Part shown: positions 18,480-27,390 of the stretch, piece by piece
Position numbering within the stretch: the stretch's first letter is position 1
Layout of the letters: every line of letters starts with the position of its first letter
Translations under genes and position numbers: made by a program
Notes under the pieces: generated by a model
Databases searched by the model: none
Seen by the model: the letters and a program-made list of their open reading frames with translations, nothing else
Told to the model about the DNA's origin: nothing
Source of the DNA: Pseudomonadota bacterium
GTDB lineage: Bacteria > Pseudomonadota > Gammaproteobacteria > Pseudomonadales > Pseudomonadaceae
Length of the DNA stretch: 64,000 nucleotides
NCBI GenBank assembly: GCA_023388335.1
Contig: JAEWGL010000226.1
Span: 1-64,000, forward strand
Direction: 5' to 3'

Positions 18480-20333
18480 ATGCTCAAACGCCTTGCCTGC
18501 CTGGCCCTCTGTGCCAGTGCCCCGCTTCATGCCGCTCAACTGCCGGATGAGGCGCGCCTGCAACAGCTGGCCGCCGACCGCTACTGGATTGCCCTGGGTC
18601 ACTACGAGACCGGCAAGCTCGGCGGCTGGCGCAGCTACGTCGACGACGAACACTTCTTCCTCGCCGAAGACGGCGGCCACCACCCCGACCGTGAATTGCG
18701 GGCCACCCTCCAGGCCCTGTACGCTCCAGCCGAGCTGGGCGACAAGCATGCCCAGTGCGTATTCCCGGCCCGTACCCGCTGGCTGCGCGAGCAACTACAG
18801 TTGACCGACCTGCCGCAACCGGATTGCCAGGCGTACCGCCAGTGGTACCAGGACGTCTCGCCCGACAGCGCCGTGCTGGTGTTCCCCGCGGCCTACCTGA
18901 ACAGCCCTTCGTCGATGTTCGGCCATACCCTGCTGCGGATCGACCAGGCGGCGGCGAAAAGCGACCAGACCTCGCTGCTCAGCTATGCCATCAATTTCGG
19001 CGCCTACATCGAAGGCAGCGACAACAGCATTCTCTATGCCTGGAAAGGCCTGATGGGTGGCTACCCGGGCCTGTTCGCCCTGGTGCCGTACCAGGAGAAG
19101 CTGTCCGAGTACCGCAGCCTGGAGAATCGCGACCTGTGGGAGTACCAACTCAACCTGACGGCTGCAGAAACCGGGCGCATGGTCGAGCACGTCTGGGAAC
19201 TCAAGCAGATCCGCTTCGACTACTTCTTCTTCGACGAGAACTGCTCCTACCGCCTGCTGGAACTGCTGCAGGTGGCACGTCCGAGCCTGGACCTGACCTC
19301 GCAGTTCCCGCTTACCGCGATCCCCACCGACACGGTCAAGGCCGTCAAGCAGGCCGGGCTGGTCGAGAGCACCCGCTACCGGCCCTCGCGCGAACGCGAG
19401 CTGTTGGCCCGCGCCGAGCCGCTGGACGATGCCGAGCAGGCACAAGTGCTGGCCATCAGTGCCGACACCGCGAAACTGCAAGACCCCGACTTCACCACCC
19501 TGCCCCGTGACCGCCAGGCGCTGGTGCAGGATGCCGCCTTCCGCCTGGAGCGTTACCGCGCAACCGGCCAGGAGCGCGACCCTGAGCGCGCCCGGCGCAG
19601 TTTCGAATTGCTGCGCGCGATCAACCGCAACCCACCGCCCGCGCTGGACATCGAGCGACCCGGCCTGCCCGAGCACGGTCACCAGTCGCGCACCTGGCAG
19701 TTTGGCGTGGGTACCCGCGAGGACCGCGCCTTCGCCGAGTACGGCCTGCGCATGGCCTACCATGACCTGAACGACAACGCCTACGGTTTCCCCCTCGGGG
19801 CGCAGATCGAGATCCTCCAACTCAAGCTGCGCCAGTACGAAGGCAACGACTGGCAGGTGCAGCGCCTGGACCTGGCTACCATCCGCTCGCTGACCCCGCG
19901 CAACGACCTGCTCAAGCCCTGGTCCTGGCAAGTGGCCGGGGGCCTTGAACGGGTGCCGGGCAAGCATGAAGACGAAGTGTTGGTCAGCCACGTCAACGGT
20001 GGCGCTGGCGGTACCTGGCAGTTGGCCGACGGCCTGCTCGGTTTCGCCCTGGGCACGGTGCGGGTGGAGCACCACAACGACTTTGCCCAGTTCATCGCCC
20101 CCGCGGCCGGCTTCAACGGTGGCCTGTTGTGGCGCAACGGCCTGGGCAACCTGAGCCTGGAAGCCAAGGGCGATTACTTCACCAACGGCGAAGTGCGCCG
20201 CAGCCTGAGCCTCAACCAGCAGTGGGAAGTGACCCGCGACCTGGGGGTGAGGTTGAGCGCCAAGCGCGAATTCAGCCAGCTGGCGTCGGCGCAGAACGAG
20301 GTGATGCTCGAACTCAAGTGGTACAACTACTGA
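18480..20333 (+). CDS. DUF4105 exported protein
   Basis: A 617-aa protein with a signal peptide (MLKRLACLALCASAPLHAA). The core has the DUF4105 segment SPSSMFGHTLLRID (about 142-155) and FDYFFFDENCSYRLLELL (about 247-264). DUF4105 is a conserved domain of unproven function; its conserved His and Cys in these motifs are intact. The C-terminal 200 residues are rich in alternating aromatic strands and may form an outer-membrane or periplasmic beta domain (inference). Confidence 0.85.
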   Translation: MLKRLACLALCASAPLHAAQLPDEARLQQLAADRYWIALGHYETGKLGGWRSYVDDEHFFLAEDGGHHPDRELRATLQALYAPAELGDKHAQCVFPARTRWLREQLQLTDLPQPDCQAYRQWYQDVSPDSAVLVFPAAYLNSPSSMFGHTLLRIDQAAAKSDQTSLLSYAINFGAYIEGSDNSILYAWKGLMGGYPGLFALVPYQEKLSEYRSLENRDLWEYQLNLTAAETGRMVEHVWELKQIRFDYFFFDENCSYRLLELLQVARPSLDLTSQFPLTAIPTDTVKAVKQAGLVESTRYRPSRERELLARAEPLDDAEQAQVLAISADTAKLQDPDFTTLPRDRQALVQDAAFRLERYRATGQERDPERARRSFELLRAINRNPPPALDIERPGLPEHGHQSRTWQFGVGTREDRAFAEYGLRMAYHDLNDNAYGFPLGAQIEILQLKLRQYEGNDWQVQRLDLATIRSLTPRNDLLKPWSWQVAGGLERVPGKHEDEVLVSHVNGGAGGTWQLADGLLGFALGTVRVEHHNDFAQFIAPAAGFNGGLLWRNGLGNLSLEAKGDYFTNGEVRRSLSLNQQWEVTRDLGVRLSAKREFSQLASAQNEVMLELKWYNY

Positions 20334-20463
20334 GCTGCAAGCTGCAAGCTGCAAGCTGCAAGCTGCAAGCTGCAAGCTGCAAGAAAAAGCAGACCGCGTG
20401 ATCGTTCAGTGTTCCCAGGGGTCTAGAAGCTTATCTTGCCGCTTACAGCTTGGAGCTTGGAGC
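20334..20463. repeat. GCTGCAA tandem repeat with inverted right arm (copy 1)
   Basis: Seven perfect copies of GCTGCAA run from 20334 to 20382, directly after the DUF4105 stop, then GAAAAAGC. About 60 bp later an imperfect inverted arm, CTTACAGCTTGGAGCTTGGA then GCT (20442-20464), closes the element. The right arm carries the GGAG that acts as ribosome site for the next gene. A related element lies at 24921-25010. Confidence 0.85.
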
Positions 20464-20470
20464 TAAAAAA

Positions 20471-20971
20471 ATGAGTCGAGCATTCGTCAATGAAGACCAG
20501 GCCGCTGCCCAGGCCAGCCAACCGGTCGAGCGCCGGGTCAGCGATCAACCCAACTATGTCACCGCCAGCGGGCTGGCCCTGCTGCAACAGCGGGTCGCCA
20601 GCCTAAGTGCCGTGCGCAGCGAACTGCTCGCCTTGGGAGAGCAAGCGGACAAGCAGCGGCTGGCCGACAGCGAGCGCGACCTGCGCTATTTCACAGCGCG
20701 GGTGCAAAGCGCTCAGGTGGTACCGCCCGCCACCCTGGGGGACAAGGTGCAGATTGGCAGCCGGGTGCGTTTCGTCGACGCGCATGACGTGGAGCATGAC
20801 GTGCAACTGGTGGGAGAAGACCAGGCCGATGCAACCCAGGGCCTGGTCAACTGGGGTTCACCGCTGGGCCTCGCGCTGCTCGGCGCCGGCCCCGGAGATG
20901 AAGTGCTCTGGCAACGACCGGCGGGCGACCAGATGATCGAGATCGTTGCCATCGAAGTGGGTGACGCTTAG
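20471..20971 (+). CDS. GreA/GreB family transcription factor-like protein
   Basis: A 166-aa protein. The N-terminal half has a coiled coil (LALLQQRVASLSAVRSELLA ... RYFTARVQ) and the C-terminal half the GreA/B FKBP-like fold (LGDKVQIGSRVRFVD ... SPLGLALLGAGPGDEVLW). In this family the coiled-coil tip reaches into RNA polymerase. The tip acidic pair of true Gre factors is not obvious, so cleavage stimulation is uncertain. GGAG at 20459-20462, inside the repeat, supports the ATG at 20471. It is convergent with gdhA, and the two stop codons overlap by four bases. Confidence 0.85.
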   Translation: MSRAFVNEDQAAAQASQPVERRVSDQPNYVTASGLALLQQRVASLSAVRSELLALGEQADKQRLADSERDLRYFTARVQSAQVVPPATLGDKVQIGSRVRFVDAHDVEHDVQLVGEDQADATQGLVNWGSPLGLALLGAGPGDEVLWQRPAGDQMIEIVAIEVGDA

Positions 20972-22308
20972 ACCACGCCTTGGGCCAGCATCGCGTCGGC
21001 GACCTTGACGAAGCCGGCGATATTGGCGCCCTTGACGTAGTTGACCGTACCGTCGGCTTCTTCGCCGTAGTGCACGCAGGCATGGTGGATCGACTGCATG
21101 ATGTGGTGCAACTTGCTGTCCACCTCGCCCGCAGTCCATAGCAGGCGCATGGCGTTCTGCGACATCTCCAGGCCGCTGACCGCGACCCCACCGGCGTTGG
21201 ACGCCTTGCCCGGAGCGAACAGGATGCCAGCCTCGATGAAGATATCCACCGCGTCGAGGGTGGTTGGCATGTTCGCGCCTTCGGCCACGCAGAGGCAGCC
21301 GTTACCCAGCAGCGTACGGGCGTCCTCGCCGTTCAGTTCATTCTGCGTCGCGCAGGGCAGAGCGATATCGCACGGCAGGCTCCACGGCGACTGGCCCTTG
21401 CGGAACTCGAGGCCGAAGGGCTCGGCCAGCTCGCTGATGCGGCCGCGCTTGACGTTCTTCAATTCCATCAGCGCAGCCCATTGCTCATCGTTCAGGCCGG
21501 CTTCGCAATACAGGGTGCCTTCTGAATCGGACAGCGAGATGACCTTGCCGCCCAGGTCCATGACCTTGCGTGCCGCATACTGGGCGACGTTGCCGGAACC
21601 GGAGATCGCCACGCGGCGGCCGTCGATGCGCTTGCCCTGGCGCTTGAGCATCTCTTCGGCGAAGTACACGCAACCGTAGCCGGTGGCTTCGGGACGAATC
21701 AGGCTGCCGCCATAGGACATCCCCTTGCCGGTCAGCACCGAGGTGAACTGGTTGGCCAGGCGCTTGTACTGACCGAACATGAAGCCGATCTCGCGGGCGC
21801 CAACCCCGATGTCACCGGCCGGCACGTCGAGGTCGGCACCGATGTGCCGGTACAGCTCGCTCATGAACGCCTGGCAGAAGCGCATGACTTCGCCGTCGCT
21901 CTTGCCCTTGGGATCGAAGTCCGAGCCGCCCTTGCCGCCGCCCATGGGCAGCGAGGTCAAGGAGTTCTTGAACACCTGCTCGAAGGCCAGGAACTTCAGC
22001 ACGCCCAGGTTCACCGAGCGATGGAAGCGCAGGCCGCCCTTGTACGGGCCGATGGCGCTGCTCATCTGGATGCGGTAGCCGCGGTTGACCTGCACCTTGC
22101 CTTGATCGTCGACCCACGACACGCGGAACAGCACTGCCCGCTCCGGCTCCACCATGCGCTCCAGAATACCGGCCTGCAGGTAGTGCGGATTGGCTTCCAG
22201 GAAAGGCCACAAGCTGCGCAGCACCTCCTCCACGGCCTGATGGAACTCGGGCTGGGCAGGGTCGCGTTGCTTGAGACGGGCGAGGAAATCGTCGACGGAT
22301 TCGATCAT
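20968..22308 (-). CDS. gdhA: NADP-specific glutamate dehydrogenase
   Basis: Makes glutamate from 2-oxoglutarate and ammonia. The 446-aa length is that of hexameric GDH. It shows PMGGGKGGSDFDPKGKS with the catalytic Lys region, and the NADP-fold loop SGSGNVAQYAA. Start at 22308 (MIESVDDFLARL) is by family alignment; a GTG at 22320 is also in frame and neither has a strong ribosome site. Confidence 0.95.
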   Translation of the reverse strand: MIESVDDFLARLKQRDPAQPEFHQAVEEVLRSLWPFLEANPHYLQAGILERMVEPERAVLFRVSWVDDQGKVQVNRGYRIQMSSAIGPYKGGLRFHRSVNLGVLKFLAFEQVFKNSLTSLPMGGGKGGSDFDPKGKSDGEVMRFCQAFMSELYRHIGADLDVPAGDIGVGAREIGFMFGQYKRLANQFTSVLTGKGMSYGGSLIRPEATGYGCVYFAEEMLKRQGKRIDGRRVAISGSGNVAQYAARKVMDLGGKVISLSDSEGTLYCEAGLNDEQWAALMELKNVKRGRISELAEPFGLEFRKGQSPWSLPCDIALPCATQNELNGEDARTLLGNGCLCVAEGANMPTTLDAVDIFIEAGILFAPGKASNAGGVAVSGLEMSQNAMRLLWTAGEVDSKLHHIMQSIHHACVHYGEEADGTVNYVKGANIAGFVKVADAMLAQGVV

Positions 22309-22563
22309 GACAAGGTTCACCAGATAGGAGGACTTATAGGAATTTTTCCCGGGACTTTATCAAGAACGTATCGCACTGGAATAGGGCGGAATGTCGTTTT
22401 TATGAATATTTATGGTGCGGATTATATAAATGTATACCAATCCGCTCTGGGAGCAGGCTTGCCCGAGCGGCGTCAGCAGGAGCAGCAATGCTGCGTATAT
22501 GGGCGCTTTTGCGGACAAGCGCGCTTCTACAGGGGCTGTGCTCAAACCTGAATTTGAGGCATG

Positions 22564-22589
22564 AAAATGGGGCCACAATGGGCCCCATT
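22564..22589 (-). terminator. Terminator after ettA
   Basis: Stem AATGGGGCC / GGCCCCATT with a 6-nt centre, followed on the minus strand by TTTTC. It lies 22 bp past the ettA stop. Confidence 0.75.
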
Positions 22590-22610
22590 ATCGTGCAGCG
22601 AACGGCGTGT

Positions 22611-24278
22611 TTACTGCGCCAGCTTCTTGTGCCGTACCCGGTGCGGTTGCGCGGCGGCATCGCCCAGGCGCTTCTTGCGATCGGCCTCGTACTCGGTGTA
22701 GTTGCCTTCGAAGAACACCACGCTCGAGTCGTCCTCGTAGGCCAGGATGTGCGTCGCCACGCGGTCCAGGAACCAACGGTCGTGAGAGATCACGATCGCG
22801 GCGCCAGGGAAGTCCAGCAGCGCTTCTTCCAGCGAACGCAGGGTCTCGACGTCGAGGTCGTTGGACGGTTCGTCGAGCAGCAGGACGTTGCCGCCCTCTT
22901 TCAAGGTCAAGGCCAGGTGCAGACGGCCACGCTCACCGCCAGAGAGGTCCTTGACGAACTTCTGCTGGTCGCCGCCCTTGAAGTTGAAACGACCGACATA
23001 GGTGCGCGACGGGATCTCGTAGCTGCCGATGCGGATCTGGTCGGAACCGTCCGAAATCTGCTGGAACACGGTCTTGCCACCGTCCAGGTCTTCACGGCTC
23101 TGGTCGACGCAAGCCAACTGCACGGTTTCACCGATCTCGATGCTACCCGAGTCCGGCTGCTCCTTGCCCATCAGCATGCGGAACAGGGTCGACTTACCGG
23201 CACCGTTACCGCCGATCACGCCGACGATGGCGCCTTTGGGCATGGCGAACGAGAGGTTCTCGATCAGTACGCGATCACCATAGCCCTTGCTGACGTTCTT
23301 GAACTCGATGACCTTGTCGCCCAGGCGGGGACCGGCCGGGATATAGATCTCGTTGGTCTCGCTGCGCTTCTGGAATTCCTGCGATTGCATCTCTTCGAAG
23401 CGCGCCAGACGGGCCTTGGACTTGGACTGGCGGGCCTTGGCGCCTTTGCGCACCCACTCCAGTTCTTCCTTCATGGCCTTTTCATGAGCACTCTGCTGCT
23501 TGGACTCCTGGGCCAGACGGTCCGACTTGGCCTCCAGCCAGCCCGAGTAGTTGCCTTCGTACGGGATACCGGCGCCACGGTCCAGTTCGAGGATCCAGCC
23601 GGCGACGTTGTCGAGGAAGTAACGGTCGTGGGTGATGGCCACGACGGTGCCTGGGAAGTCGTGCAGGAAGCGCTCCAGCCAGGCCACCGAGTCGGCGTCC
23701 AGGTGGTTGGTCGGCTCGTCGAGCAGGAGCATGTCGGGGGCCGACAGCAGCAGGCGACACAGGGCCACGCGGCGCTTCTCACCACCGGACAGGTGCTCGA
23801 TCTTGGCCTCCCACGCTGGCAGGCGCAGGGCGTCGGCGGCGACTTCCAGCTGGCGCTCCAGGTTGTGGCCATCGGCGGCCTGCAGGATGGCCTCGAGCTT
23901 GGCCTGTTCTGCCGCCAGTTTGTCGAAGTCGGCATCGGGCTCTGCATAGGCCGCGTAGACCTCGTCCAGGCGCGCCTGGGCGTCCTTGATCACGCTGACC
24001 GCTTCCTCGACCACTTCGCGCACGGTCTTGCTCGGGTCCAGTTGCGGCTCCTGGGGCAGGTAGCCGACGTTAAGCTCGGGCATCGGACGGGCTTCGCCGT
24101 CGAATTCCTTGTCGACGCCGGCCATGATCCGCAGCAGGGTCGACTTACCGGCGCCGTTGAGGCCGAGGACGCCGATCTTCGCGCCCGGGAAGAACGACAG
24201 CGAAATGTTCTTCAGGATTTCCCGCTTCGGCGGCACGACCTTGCTCAGCCGATGCATGGTGTAGACGTATTGAGCCAA
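22611..24278 (-). CDS. ettA: Energy-dependent translational throttle EttA (ABC-F)
   Basis: Ribosome-bound ABC-F ATPase that gates the first elongation step according to ATP/ADP level. With the TTG start at 24278 it is 555 aa, the same as E. coli EttA, and begins (M)AQYVYTMHRLSKVVPPKRE. GAGGG seven bases upstream supports this start; the frame is open further to 24380. It has two ABC cassettes: Walker A GLNGAGKST and GGNGAGKST, signatures LSGGEKRR and LSGGERGR, and an arm/linker rich in Arg/Lys between. Confidence 0.94.
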   Translation of the reverse strand: MAQYVYTMHRLSKVVPPKREILKNISLSFFPGAKIGVLGLNGAGKSTLLRIMAGVDKEFDGEARPMPELNVGYLPQEPQLDPSKTVREVVEEAVSVIKDAQARLDEVYAAYAEPDADFDKLAAEQAKLEAILQAADGHNLERQLEVAADALRLPAWEAKIEHLSGGEKRRVALCRLLLSAPDMLLLDEPTNHLDADSVAWLERFLHDFPGTVVAITHDRYFLDNVAGWILELDRGAGIPYEGNYSGWLEAKSDRLAQESKQQSAHEKAMKEELEWVRKGAKARQSKSKARLARFEEMQSQEFQKRSETNEIYIPAGPRLGDKVIEFKNVSKGYGDRVLIENLSFAMPKGAIVGVIGGNGAGKSTLFRMLMGKEQPDSGSIEIGETVQLACVDQSREDLDGGKTVFQQISDGSDQIRIGSYEIPSRTYVGRFNFKGGDQQKFVKDLSGGERGRLHLALTLKEGGNVLLLDEPSNDLDVETLRSLEEALLDFPGAAIVISHDRWFLDRVATHILAYEDDSSVVFFEGNYTEYEADRKKRLGDAAAQPHRVRHKKLAQ

Positions 24279-24490
24279 AACCAAGCCCTCTATCAGATAT
24301 AGGTAAAGACATCGACGAAAACCTGGCAGGCGCTGGATCAGCGCCTGCCGGTGACATCCCGGCGGAATCCGGCGATGCATTTACGGGGTGTCATTGAACA
24401 AAGTCGACCATTCTACGCCAAGACGCAGCGTTGCGCCGATGGGCAGATGACGGGCCGCGCCGGTGAGCCCGGCACGGCGCGAGGAAGGGC

Positions 24491-24811
24491 TCAGACGTGG
24501 GATTGTCTGGCAATGCCACGCGGCAGCCGGCAGCGGTCGGATTGCGCTGTCAGGCGTTCACGCCAACTGGCCTTGACGCTGAAAGCGCCCGCCGAAGCAG
24601 GCTTGGGGGCAGCCTTGCTGACCGTCTTGCGCAACTCGGCCAGCGACGGGCTCTTGCGCACCGCGGCCCGGGCGGTGACAGCCTCGGGCTTGGCCAGAGA
24701 ACGCTGGCAAGACTTGCACGAGACCTCGTCGGCCAGCGCTGTGCTAACCAGGCTCTGACTGCTGCGACCACAGGCGGAGTCGTTGCCGTTGGTGGAATAA
24801 TGGGTAACCAA
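24491..24811 (-). CDS. Small basic protein with a possible zinc site
   Basis: A 106-aa protein, start probably TTG at 24811 with GGAG ten bases upstream. His4, Cys14, Cys32 and Cys35 (THYST, ACGRSS, VSCKSCQRSL) have the spacing of small zinc-binding proteins. The remaining 70 residues are rich in Ala, Lys, Arg and Ser and may be disordered. No function can be assigned. It lies between ettA and glyA. Confidence 0.55.
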   Translation of the reverse strand: MVTHYSTNGNDSACGRSSQSLVSTALADEVSCKSCQRSLAKPEAVTARAAVRKSPSLAELRKTVSKAAPKPASAGAFSVKASWRERLTAQSDRCRLPRGIARQSHV

Positions 24812-24920
24812 AACCGTACATCTCCAAAGCGTTGTAAATGAAGCGAGGGCATTTTCGCACAGCTTGCAGACTCATGCCGCCTCCCACCGCAGGCTGGCTG
24901 GCAGCTGGCCAAGCAACAGA

Positions 24921-25010
24921 GCTGGCAAGCTGCAAGAAAAAACACGCTACGCCGCTGACATACCTGGCGTAATGCAGACAGTGCAGCGACGCGGCTTGCA
25001 GTTGCAGCTG
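24921..25010. repeat. GCTGCAA-type inverted element (copy 2)
   Basis: Left arm GCTGGCAAGCTGCAAGAAAA (24921-24940) and right arm GGCTTGCAGTTGCAGCT (24993-25009) are inverted, with about 50 bp between. The left arm ends in the same CTGCAAGAAAAA as copy 1 at 20334-20463, but with only one clean heptamer. It fills much of the 300-bp gap 24812-25112 upstream of glyA. Confidence 0.65.
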
Positions 25011-25112
25011 ACGTGAATTCCATTGGTCCGCGACATGACGCCACTTCATATGCCTCTGTCGAGGCAATGGGTTAGAATGCCCCCCTTTTCAGCCCGATCC
25101 TTGAGGACCGCC

Positions 25113-26366
25113 ATGTTCAGCCGTGATTTGACCATTGCCAAGTACGACGCCGATCTCTTTGCCGCCATGGAGCAAGAAGCTCAGCGCCAGGAAGAGCATA
25201 TCGAGCTGATCGCTTCGGAAAACTACACAAGCCCCGCCGTCATGGAAGCCCAGGGTTCGGTTCTGACCAACAAGTACGCCGAAGGCTACCCAGGCAAGCG
25301 CTACTACGGTGGTTGCGAGTACGTCGACGTCGTCGAGCAACTGGCCATCGACCGCGCCAAGCAGCTGTTCGGTGCCGACTACGCCAACGTCCAGCCGCAT
25401 GCCGGCTCCCAGGCCAACGCCGCGGTCTACCTGGCCCTGCTGTCGGCCGGCGACACCATCCTGGGCATGAGCCTGGCCCATGGCGGTCACCTGACCCACG
25501 GTGCGTCGGTCAGCTCCTCCGGAAAGCTGTACAACGCCATCCAGTACGGCATCGACGGCAATGGTCTGATCGACTACGACGAAGTCGAGCGCTTGGCGGT
25601 CGAACACAAGCCGAAGATGATCGTCGCCGGCTTCTCGGCCTATTCGCAGGTCTTGGACTTCGCCCGCTTCCGTGAAATCGCCGACAAGGTCGGTGCCTAC
25701 CTGTTCGTCGACATGGCCCACGTCGCCGGCCTGGTCGCCGCGGGCGTCTACCCCAACCCAGTACCGTTCGCCGACGTGGTCACCACCACCACCCACAAGA
25801 CCCTGCGTGGTCCACGTGGCGGCCTGATCCTGGCGCGCGCCAACGCCGACATCGAGAAGAAGCTCAATTCCGCAGTCTTCCCGGGTGCCCAGGGCGGCCC
25901 ACTGGAGCACGTCATCGCCGCCAAGGCGATCTGCTTCAAGGAAGCCCTGCAGCCTGAGTTCAAGGAATACCAGCAGCAAGTCGTGAAGAACGCCCAGGCG
26001 ATGGCCGAAGTGTTCATCGAGCGTGGTTTCGACGTCGTTTCCGGCGGCACCAAGAACCACCTGTTCCTGCTCTCGCTGATCAAGCAGGACATCTCTGGCA
26101 AGGACGCGGACGCGGCCCTGGGTAAGGCGTTCATCACCGTGAACAAGAACTCGGTGCCTAACGACCCACGTTCGCCCTTCGTTACCTCCGGCCTGCGTTT
26201 CGGCACTCCTGCCGTCACCACCCGTGGCTTCAAGGAAATCGAATGCCGCGAGCTGGCCGGCTGGATCTGCGACATTCTCGCCGACCTGAACAACGAAGCG
26301 GTGATCGACGCCGTTCGCGAGAAGGTCAAGGCTATCTGCAAGAAGCTGCCGGTGTACGGCAACTGA
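25113..26366 (+). CDS. glyA: Serine hydroxymethyltransferase
   Basis: PLP enzyme that converts serine and tetrahydrofolate to glycine and methylene-THF. The 417-aa protein has the PLP lysine in TTTTHKTLRGPRGG and the N-terminal ELIASENYTSPAVMEAQGS motif. GAGG before the ATG at 25113 fixes the start. It stands alone, with its own terminator. Confidence 0.97.
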   Translation: MFSRDLTIAKYDADLFAAMEQEAQRQEEHIELIASENYTSPAVMEAQGSVLTNKYAEGYPGKRYYGGCEYVDVVEQLAIDRAKQLFGADYANVQPHAGSQANAAVYLALLSAGDTILGMSLAHGGHLTHGASVSSSGKLYNAIQYGIDGNGLIDYDEVERLAVEHKPKMIVAGFSAYSQVLDFARFREIADKVGAYLFVDMAHVAGLVAAGVYPNPVPFADVVTTTTHKTLRGPRGGLILARANADIEKKLNSAVFPGAQGGPLEHVIAAKAICFKEALQPEFKEYQQQVVKNAQAMAEVFIERGFDVVSGGTKNHLFLLSLIKQDISGKDADAALGKAFITVNKNSVPNDPRSPFVTSGLRFGTPAVTTRGFKEIECRELAGWICDILADLNNEAVIDAVREKVKAICKKLPVYGN

Positions 26367-26389
26367 TAGGCGATTGCCTGATGTGAAAG

Positions 26390-26417
26390 AGCCCGGCCTG
26401 TGTGCCGGGCTTTTTTG
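26390..26417 (+). terminator. Terminator of glyA
   Basis: Stem AGCCCGGC / GCCGGGCT, loop CTGTGT, followed by TTTTT; 24 bp past the stop. Confidence 0.92.
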
Positions 26418-26730
26418 TGGGTGGCTGAGGGTGTTGAAACCGCTCCTCATAGAACACACGCTAACTCATTGATTTAGCTGAACCCTGTGGGGGCGGCGGT
26501 TCGGCGCTCCCACAGAGTATTGCGCCGCGCTTGCAGGCTTTGTTCTCTGCGCGACAGCGCAGCCCAGCGGGCTGGGCGATCTCCCACAGGGACCGAGTCG
26601 ATCACAATATCCGCGGTACGCAGCCTCTCGCGCCCGGAAACCTGCCCGCTTTCCGCCCACCCTGGCTTGCGTGACGATGCTCCGCGACCGGCCACAATGG
26701 GTGGCGCGGGCACACTCAGGAGAAAACACC
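26418..26730. other. Intergenic region with REP-like inverted motifs
   Basis: About 310 bp without a convincing gene. It contains an inverted CCCTGTGGGGGC / GCTCCCACAGAG pair near 26485-26519 and a third CTCCCACAGGG near 26581-26591, which resemble degenerate REP motifs. No promoter stands out. Confidence 0.4.
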
Positions 26731-27318
26731 ATGGACAAGGAACGTTCGTTCACTGCAACCCTGTGGGCCAACGGCCATCCGCTCAACTTCCTCGCAGCAT
26801 TGAGCGGGGGACCGGTATGGATCACCGGCCCTCTCTCGGATGACGTTCAGCTTCGCGACGGCTCCAGGGCCCTTGGGATGCTGGATGGCTCCGATGAGGA
26901 CTGGCAGCATGGCCAGGAACTGGGGCTGGTCGACTTTCACAGGACGGTCGATGCCGTGCCCGTGCTGCTCTACTTTCGCCACAGTCCTGTTGGGTACCGG
27001 ATCTATGTGCGCAGCGGCAATCACCAGGGTGAGGGCATATTCTGCAGCCCTCAAGGTTTGCTTGAAGCTCAGCCGATCGGCAGCGCGGATCCGGCATGCT
27101 GGAGCATTCAGGAGGCGGCCACTGGCACAGCCTTAGACGCACGGCAGGTCGGCGACGGCCCGCTCGATATCCAGCTGACCAGCGCTGACGGCAAGCCTGT
27201 CGTGATGCAGGGCATCTATCCCGTCGGCGGCTATCTGGCCTGCCAGGCGTCGGCGGCGGTCAGCACCCTGGGTTTGCAGATCGAAGCCCGCCATGTCGAC
27301 TGGCTGAGCGCCGATTGA
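26731..27318 (+). CDS. Hypothetical protein
   Basis: A 195-aa protein with no recognised family. AGGAG before the ATG at 26731 supports the start. It has no signal peptide or membrane helix. The sequence is rich in Gly, aromatic residues and short strand-like stretches (VPVLLYFRH, GYRIYVRSGN, CWSIQEA, GLQIEARHVDWLS), which suggests an all-beta fold. No operon partner is obvious; yjiA downstream is convergent. Confidence 0.6.
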   Translation: MDKERSFTATLWANGHPLNFLAALSGGPVWITGPLSDDVQLRDGSRALGMLDGSDEDWQHGQELGLVDFHRTVDAVPVLLYFRHSPVGYRIYVRSGNHQGEGIFCSPQGLLEAQPIGSADPACWSIQEAATGTALDARQVGDGPLDIQLTSADGKPVVMQGIYPVGGYLACQASAAVSTLGLQIEARHVDWLSAD

Positions 27319-27390
27319 CCCAGCTGCACTGCTGCCGTACAGCGCAAGGGGCCGCCGTCCGGCGGCTCACCGGCCAGCACTGGATACCCT

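Noticed and set aside
20334..20382. CRISPR-like or satellite array
   Set aside because: The unit is 7 bp with no spacers and no cas genes.
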